NCBI GenBank assembly: GCA_028707745.1
Contig: JAQWAJ010000040.1
Coordinates: 1-9,463, forward strand
Direction of reading: 5' to 3'
DNA from: Bacteroidales bacterium
GTDB taxonomy: Bacteria > Bacteroidota > Bacteroidia > Bacteroidales > UBA12481
DNA length: 9,463 bases
Shown: positions 5,923 to 9,463 of the stretch, one piece after another
Numbering within the stretch: position 1 is the first letter of the stretch
How the letters are laid out: each line of letters begins with the position of its first letter
The notes under the pieces: model-generated
Told to the model about the DNA's origin: nothing
Databases searched by the model: none
The model's input: the letters and a program-made list of their open reading frames with translations, nothing else
Made by a program: the position numbers and the translations under genes

Positions 5923-7383
5923 TTATCTTTTGAAGTTTTCCAAAGCTCTTCCGCCCCAACCGGCATCAATGTCTTTGCTGTCGTAATCTTTCAGCTGGTT
6001 GGTTCGTCCATAGATATCATATTGCCAATATGGATTATAGAGTTCCCCTCTGGCATCAGAGTGTATGAGGACATATTCAGCGCCGGCCAGACTCGGATTG
6101 TAGAACACGAAGCGCCTGTTGCTCTGATCTTCAATGTGGTAGAATTGCCAGATCACATAGGGGAATGCGTTGGGTTCATGCCTGACATCCTCAACCTGAT
6201 TCGGAGCTCCATATTTCAGCCAGGTACGACCCATATCGGTTTCAAATCCATGTTTGATCTTGGTTTTGTATGCCTCTTCAATCATCAGCACCTGAGACTT
6301 GTATTGATTCCATTCTGTTTCCGGGCTTTTATCGTTCCTGGTTTTCCAGAAACTGTAGAGGAACTTTTGCATGGGATCCACCTGGTTTGTTTTGATGATG
6401 TTTCTGATAAACTGAATTTCCAGCATACTGGCAACCGGCATCAATGACTGCAGGTAAAATTTCAGAGAATCAATAGCTGTGATTTTTTCAGCAAAGGTCG
6501 AGGTAATGTCGACACCCTGAATGTCAGATAGTTTGAGCTGCATTCCGGGATTGCTTCTCTGAAAAAATATTTTATTCAAAGCAATGAGTTCATTATTACG
6601 GTCGCGGGCTTCCACTACCAGATTGTAATTTCCGCTCGGCAGGTCAGTTATGGGTATTGAGGCAAGAATCGGATTTACAGCCGCAGCCTTTTGTTTCTGA
6701 AATTTCGAAAAGTCTCCAAGTGAAAAGTTTGTTTCAAATGATTCCAGATAATACCGGAACAAGAAATCCTGATTTTCACCTATTTTCTTATCCAGATTAT
6801 ACAACTCGGTATAAAATGTCAGTTTATTGACTGTAGCCGGGAAATAATCCCCGACGTAAGGAACCAGGTCAAATCCGCTTTTTGACAGGATATTATCCTG
6901 TTGAGTGGCCTTGAATGATTCAATGAACTGAAAATCACTATACTTAAGTTCTGTTTTATTGTATTCCATCGCTAAAACACACGAGCTTTCGATCGGGTTC
7001 TCCTTATTGGCATTGTCTTTCACGGTGAGTTCCAGGTGATAGACTCCGTAGGGCAGCGAGATCCTTTGCTGATCGATGAAATGAGGTTTTACTTGCGTAG
7101 TGTCTTCCAGTTCTGCGCTCAGCAGGTTATACTTTCTGAAGTCGATGATCTTCTCCTCTTTTTTAAAGAGGATGGTCACTTCGAGGGAAGCCTGAAAAGT
7201 GCCGCGGGCGGTTTTGATGTATTCAGCCGAAGGTCCGAAAACCTTCAGGTAAGTTTCAACATAAGGTCCTTCAGCGGGACTGAAAAAGTTGGCATGGTAG
7301 AACAATGCCTGTAAATCTTTGGCATTTAGCTGGGTTGTCATCAGTAAGGAGAGGACTACCCAAAGGAGTACTGGTTTTTTCAT
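5923..7383 (-). CDS. GWxTD-domain exported protein, paralogue A
   Basis: A 486-residue exported protein of unknown function and the tandem partner of the gene at 4304-5767. The signal peptide covers about residues 1-21 (MKKPVLLW..., ending near LNA-K). The GWxTD-type signature is HGFETDMGRTWLKYG (378-392), with phenylalanine in place of tryptophan, followed by PNQVED (394-399) and FVFYNP (425-430). The blocks most conserved with paralogue B lie in the middle: ILSKSGFDLVPYVGDY (165-180), NKLTFYTELYNLDKK (186-200) and GNYNLVVEARDRNNEL (251-266). The protein ends AGWGGRALENFKR. The ATG at 7383 lies 27 bases after the fecR-like gene, so co-transcription with the sigma/anti-sigma pair is likely. 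The stop is a tandem TAATAA. The leader just before its ATG resembles that of paralogue B (AAATCAC a few bases upstream), which supports a duplication that took the leader along. Function is unknown. Confidence 0.85.
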   Translation of the reverse strand: MKKPVLLWVVLSLLMTTQLNAKDLQALFYHANFFSPAEGPYVETYLKVFGPSAEYIKTARGTFQASLEVTILFKKEEKIIDFRKYNLLSAELEDTTQVKPHFIDQQRISLPYGVYHLELTVKDNANKENPIESSCVLAMEYNKTELKYSDFQFIESFKATQQDNILSKSGFDLVPYVGDYFPATVNKLTFYTELYNLDKKIGENQDFLFRYYLESFETNFSLGDFSKFQKQKAAAVNPILASIPITDLPSGNYNLVVEARDRNNELIALNKIFFQRSNPGMQLKLSDIQGVDITSTFAEKITAIDSLKFYLQSLMPVASMLEIQFIRNIIKTNQVDPMQKFLYSFWKTRNDKSPETEWNQYKSQVLMIEEAYKTKIKHGFETDMGRTWLKYGAPNQVEDVRHEPNAFPYVIWQFYHIEDQSNRRFVFYNPSLAGAEYVLIHSDARGELYNPYWQYDIYGRTNQLKDYDSKDIDAGWGGRALENFKR

Positions 7384-7410
7384 AGATCGTGATTTTGAAG
7401 TTTGACAGGG

Positions 7411-8154
7411 TTATGGTGCGCTAAAGAAACGCGGGTCACAAGTTTTATCCATCCGGTTCAATGCGGGATAAAAGATACCTTTCTCTCCTGCAACGAGACC
7501 CATCCGGAATGAATTCTTATTCAGTGTGTCGCTATTGTAAAACAATACATTTCCTGATTTTACAGAGACTTCAATCTCCTCGTTCCGGGGTGAAGCATTG
7601 ACCACGAACTTCGTGCCGGTTACTTTGATTTTGGCGTATCCGGCAACAACGATAAACGGATGTTCAGGGTCGACAGTCACATCAAAGTAAGCCTCTCCGG
7701 TTAGTTTAATTTCGCGGGAACCGTTCATGAATTTGCTGCTATAAACCAATTTGGAACCGGGGCCGAGATCGACATGACTTCCATCAGGGAGTAACACGGT
7801 TTTTGCCGTAAGCTCCTTGTTTCGTATGATATGCGTATTCATCTGATGGAACAGAAGGACCCCGGAGCAGATTAACAACAGTAATACAGCTGCAACACGG
7901 GCCAGACGTAACGGCAGGGTATTCCTTCTGGTTAAGACAGATGGGGTAACATTCAACCGGGTGGCGATTATATTCCAACGGTTCTGCATATCGTCGGGAT
8001 CGCTATTCAGATCGATGGATTCATAGCTCTCCTTCAGGCTTTTCAGCCGGCTTTCGTGATCCGGATCGCCGGATAACCAAGCGTTGATTGCCTGGTTTTC
8101 CTTTTTACTGGTTTCCTGATTCAGGAACCGGAATAATAACTCGTCCGTTATCAT
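7411..8154 (-). CDS. Short FecR-family anti-sigma factor
   Basis: An inner-membrane regulator predicted to hold the adjacent ECF sigma factor inactive until an envelope signal arrives. The 247-residue protein has a cytoplasmic N-terminal part with a family-typical beginning (ITDELLFRFLNQETSKKE), one transmembrane segment (about 85-105, ARVAAVLLLLICSGVLLF) and the periplasmic FecR domain. In that domain LLPDGSHVDLGPGSKL (121-136), GEAYFDV (153-159), VTGTKFVV (178-185) and VKSGNVLF (198-205) are clear. The ATG at 8154 is preferred; the frame also opens with TTG at 8169, but family proteins begin close to the ELL motif. Bacteroidota FecR proteins usually run to 320-400 residues and end in a DUF4974 domain. 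This one stops about 20 residues after the core (VAGEKGIF), so that domain is absent with no visible frameshift remnant. It lies 50 bases after the sigma gene. Confidence 0.88.
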   Translation of the reverse strand: MITDELLFRFLNQETSKKENQAINAWLSGDPDHESRLKSLKESYESIDLNSDPDDMQNRWNIIATRLNVTPSVLTRRNTLPLRLARVAAVLLLLICSGVLLFHQMNTHIIRNKELTAKTVLLPDGSHVDLGPGSKLVYSSKFMNGSREIKLTGEAYFDVTVDPEHPFIVVAGYAKIKVTGTKFVVNASPRNEEIEVSVKSGNVLFYNSDTLNKNSFRMGLVAGEKGIFYPALNRMDKTCDPRFFSAP

Positions 8155-8204
8155 AGAGATTGTTTTCAACTATGACACCTGAATCCGGAAAATCCCCCAA
8201 CAGT
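8155..8204 (-). other. Sigma-to-fecR spacer with a G-run
   Basis: The 50-base spacer on the minus strand includes TTGGGGGATTTTCC followed by GATTCAGGTGTCATAG. No stable hairpin or clear promoter is visible. It is too far from the fecR ATG (8154) to act as an ordinary ribosome binding site. It may be plain spacer. Confidence 0.3.
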
Positions 8205-8747
8205 TCAGCGAAAATTTTTTAGCTTTTTTTGCAGAATCTTTTTGGCCCTTGACAGGTGATTTTCGATGGTTTTGGGGGCGAGCCCCAGATAAGAGGCAAT
8301 ATCATTGATCTTTTCGCCGAAAATGGCTGACCGGGTAAACACTTCGCGGCACTGGTCGGGAAGCTGCCGGATCTGCTGTTCGATGATCCCGAGAAGCATC
8401 GGATCAAATTTGTCCTGATTAATCGGGGAGGCAAACCAATTTCTTATTTCTACCGGATTGCTGATATAGATATCCTTAATTTTCTGCGATCTGATCCAGT
8501 TCAAACTTTTGTGGTACACTGAGGAGTAGAGGTAGGGTTTAATGGACCCGGTAATGTGAAGGGATTGCCTCTTCTCCCATAATTCCAGAAAAAGGTCTTG
8601 TACGAGTTCCTTTGTTGTTTCGGTATCATGGGTAATGGAGGTGCCATAACGGATCAAACCCGGCGAATAGAGCATGAAGAGGTGTTTGAAAACCTCCTGA
8701 TCGCCATCTCGCAGGCCAGATTTCAGATTTTGATCATCCGGGTTCAA
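8205..8747 (-). CDS. ECF (sigma-70 family) RNA polymerase sigma factor
   Basis: A 180-residue extracytoplasmic-function sigma factor of the kind paired with FecR in Bacteroidota. Region 2 spans about 24-88, with TKELVQDLFLELWEKR (45-60) for core RNA polymerase and -10 contacts. Region 4 spans about 122-175, and its helix-turn-helix is IASYLGLAPKTIENHLSRAKKIL (150-172), which should read the -35 element. Full ECF length (usually 160-200) is reached only from the TTG at 8747. No ATG lies between the upstream in-frame TGA and region 2, and the next Met (residue 25) would cut into region 2. The gene begins 7 bases after the inositol monophosphatase stop, without a visible Shine-Dalgarno sequence, so translation may be weak or coupled. 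Its likely partner is the FecR-like protein encoded next. Promoter targets cannot be read from this window. Confidence 0.92.
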   Translation of the reverse strand: MNPDDQNLKSGLRDGDQEVFKHLFMLYSPGLIRYGTSITHDTETTKELVQDLFLELWEKRQSLHITGSIKPYLYSSVYHKSLNWIRSQKIKDIYISNPVEIRNWFASPINQDKFDPMLLGIIEQQIRQLPDQCREVFTRSAIFGEKINDIASYLGLAPKTIENHLSRAKKILQKKLKNFR

Positions 8748-8754
8748 GGAGCGT

Positions 8755-9463
8755 TTAGAAGTATTTTTTCAACAAATCTAAAAATTCTTTGTGTATCAAT
8801 CCGTTAGAGGCTACATAAGTCTCTCCGAAAAGATAGTTGTCTCCTCCGTGGAAGTCATTGACCTGTCCGCCGGCCTGGCGGATGATCAGGGTACCTGCGG
8901 CGACATCCCAGGGTTTGAGGTGGTATTCCCAGAAAGCATCATATCTTCCGCATGCAACGTATGCCAGATCCATGGCAGCCGATCCGAGCCTTCTGATTCC
9001 GTGTGTACAGCCCATGATATCTTTCAGGGAGGCCATGTAGGGATCGATCAGTGAAAAATCGGTGTATGGAAATCCTGTTGCCACCAGAGCCTCGCTCAGA
9101 CTTGCCCGCTGGCTGGTATGGATGGTTTTCCCGTTAAGCCTGGCGGGTCCGCCTTTCCAGGCCGAGAAACACTCATCTTGTAGGGGATCGTAAATGACTC
9201 CGGCAACCAGCTCTTCGTCCTCCATTAAGGCAATGCTGACCGAAAAGGGAAACACTCCGTGGATGAAGTTGGTGGTGCCGTCCAGAGGATCTACGATCCA
9301 ATTGAATTTCTTTCCCCGTTGGGTATAAGTGCCTTCTTCGGCAATAAAACCGGCTTCCGGAAGAATCAAAGCCAATCCGTCCAACAGTTGTTTCTCGGAT
9401 TGCTTATCAACATCCGTTACAAAGTCCATCTTCCCTTTGGTTTCTATCATGCCTTCGTTAAGC
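8755..9463 (-). CDS. suhB: Inositol monophosphatase family protein (SuhB-like, N-terminus outside window)
   Basis: A Mg2+-dependent sugar-phosphate phosphatase that hydrolyses myo-inositol 1-phosphate or related phosphates in the cytoplasm. About 235 codons are visible; whole proteins are near 260. The frame stays open past the Met at 9450 to the window edge, and the motif just after that Met (GKMDFVTDVDKQSE) is normally preceded by about 30-40 residues, so the real start lies beyond 9463. Counting from that Met, the metal-binding motifs are AEEGT (37-41, catalytic Glu) and WIVDPLDGTTNFIHG (51-65), and the second signature is PWDVAAGTLIIRQAGG (180-195). All ligand residues appear intact. True substrates in this family vary (inositol phosphate, fructose bisphosphate, histidinol phosphate), so the symbol is only family-level. 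It is the first visible gene of the minus-strand cluster; its stop is 7 bases before the sigma start. Confidence 0.92.
   Translation of the reverse strand, partial: LNEGMIETKGKMDFVTDVDKQSEKQLLDGLALILPEAGFIAEEGTYTQRGKKFNWIVDPLDGTTNFIHGVFPFSVSIALMEDEELVAGVIYDPLQDECFSAWKGGPARLNGKTIHTSQRASLSEALVATGFPYTDFSLIDPYMASLKDIMGCTHGIRRLGSAAMDLAYVACGRYDAFWEYHLKPWDVAAGTLIIRQAGGQVNDFHGGDNYLFGETYVASNGLIHKEFLDLLKKYF

Noticed and set aside
5911..5924. AATAAG-TC-CTTATT palindrome at the end of paralogue A as a terminator
   Set aside because: The stem is only six AT-rich pairs with a two-base loop and no T-run, so it is too weak for an intrinsic terminator.
5959..6446. A 14-base direct repeat, AACCGGCATCAATG, at 5959-5972 and 6433-6446
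   Set aside because: Both copies are inside the paralogue A coding region in unrelated protein contexts, with no further shared flanks, so it is probably coincidence.
5773..6447. A 224-codon open frame on the plus strand, hydrophobic in places
   Set aside because: It is antisense to GWxTD paralogue A and its intergenic gap. The opposite strand has clear paralogue conservation, signal peptide and domain motifs, and this frame resembles no protein family.
8155..8169. TTG start of the FecR-like gene five codons upstream of the ATG
   Set aside because: An ATG is available at 8154, and FecR proteins usually begin just before the ELL motif.
1..9463. CRISPR array, tRNA/rRNA, insertion sequence or attachment site
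   Set aside because: No regularly spaced repeats, cloverleaf sequence, transposase or integrase frame, or flanking target duplications were seen.

Overview
The window looks like a chromosomal segment of a Bacteroidota bacterium, probably of the Bacteroidia or a related class. The evidence is a GldJ-type type IX secretion/gliding lipoprotein next to murF, an ECF sigma factor/FecR anti-sigma pair, two GWxTD-domain proteins and a general lack of strong Shine-Dalgarno sequences. Genus cannot be assigned. There are no rRNA or tRNA genes, no CRISPR array and no insertion sequence. Coding density is very high: the only intergenic gap above 60 bases is 155 bases long, and no stretch over 300 bases lacks a gene.

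Plus strand, 1-2383: the 3' part of a gldJ-like gene (5' end outside the window) is followed after 3 bases by murF, which starts with GTG. Minus strand, read from 9463 down to 2374: a 5'-truncated inositol monophosphatase family gene, an ECF sigma factor with a TTG start, a short FecR-like anti-sigma factor, two tandem paralogous GWxTD-domain proteins (A and B, about 65% identical by hand count), an LpxL/HtrB-type acyltransferase and a family 2 glycosyltransferase. The last three are joined by ATGA start/stop overlaps. The two strands converge, with the murF and glycosyltransferase ends overlapping by 10 bases.

The most interesting unit is the minus-strand cluster. ECF sigma/FecR pairs in Bacteroidota usually control an adjacent TonB-dependent receptor (SusC/SusD type). 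Here the FecR-like protein ends shortly after its FecR core and seems to lack the usual C-terminal signalling domain. The genes that follow encode two exported proteins of unknown function plus an acyltransferase and a glycosyltransferase with likely roles in lipid A or envelope glycolipid synthesis. A reasonable but unproven reading is an envelope-related regulon of unfamiliar layout, with the duplicated GWxTD proteins as its output or sensor. The 155-base gap between the two GWxTD genes holds repeats, a hairpin and a possible Bacteroidota-type promoter, so the second half of the cluster may also be transcribed separately.
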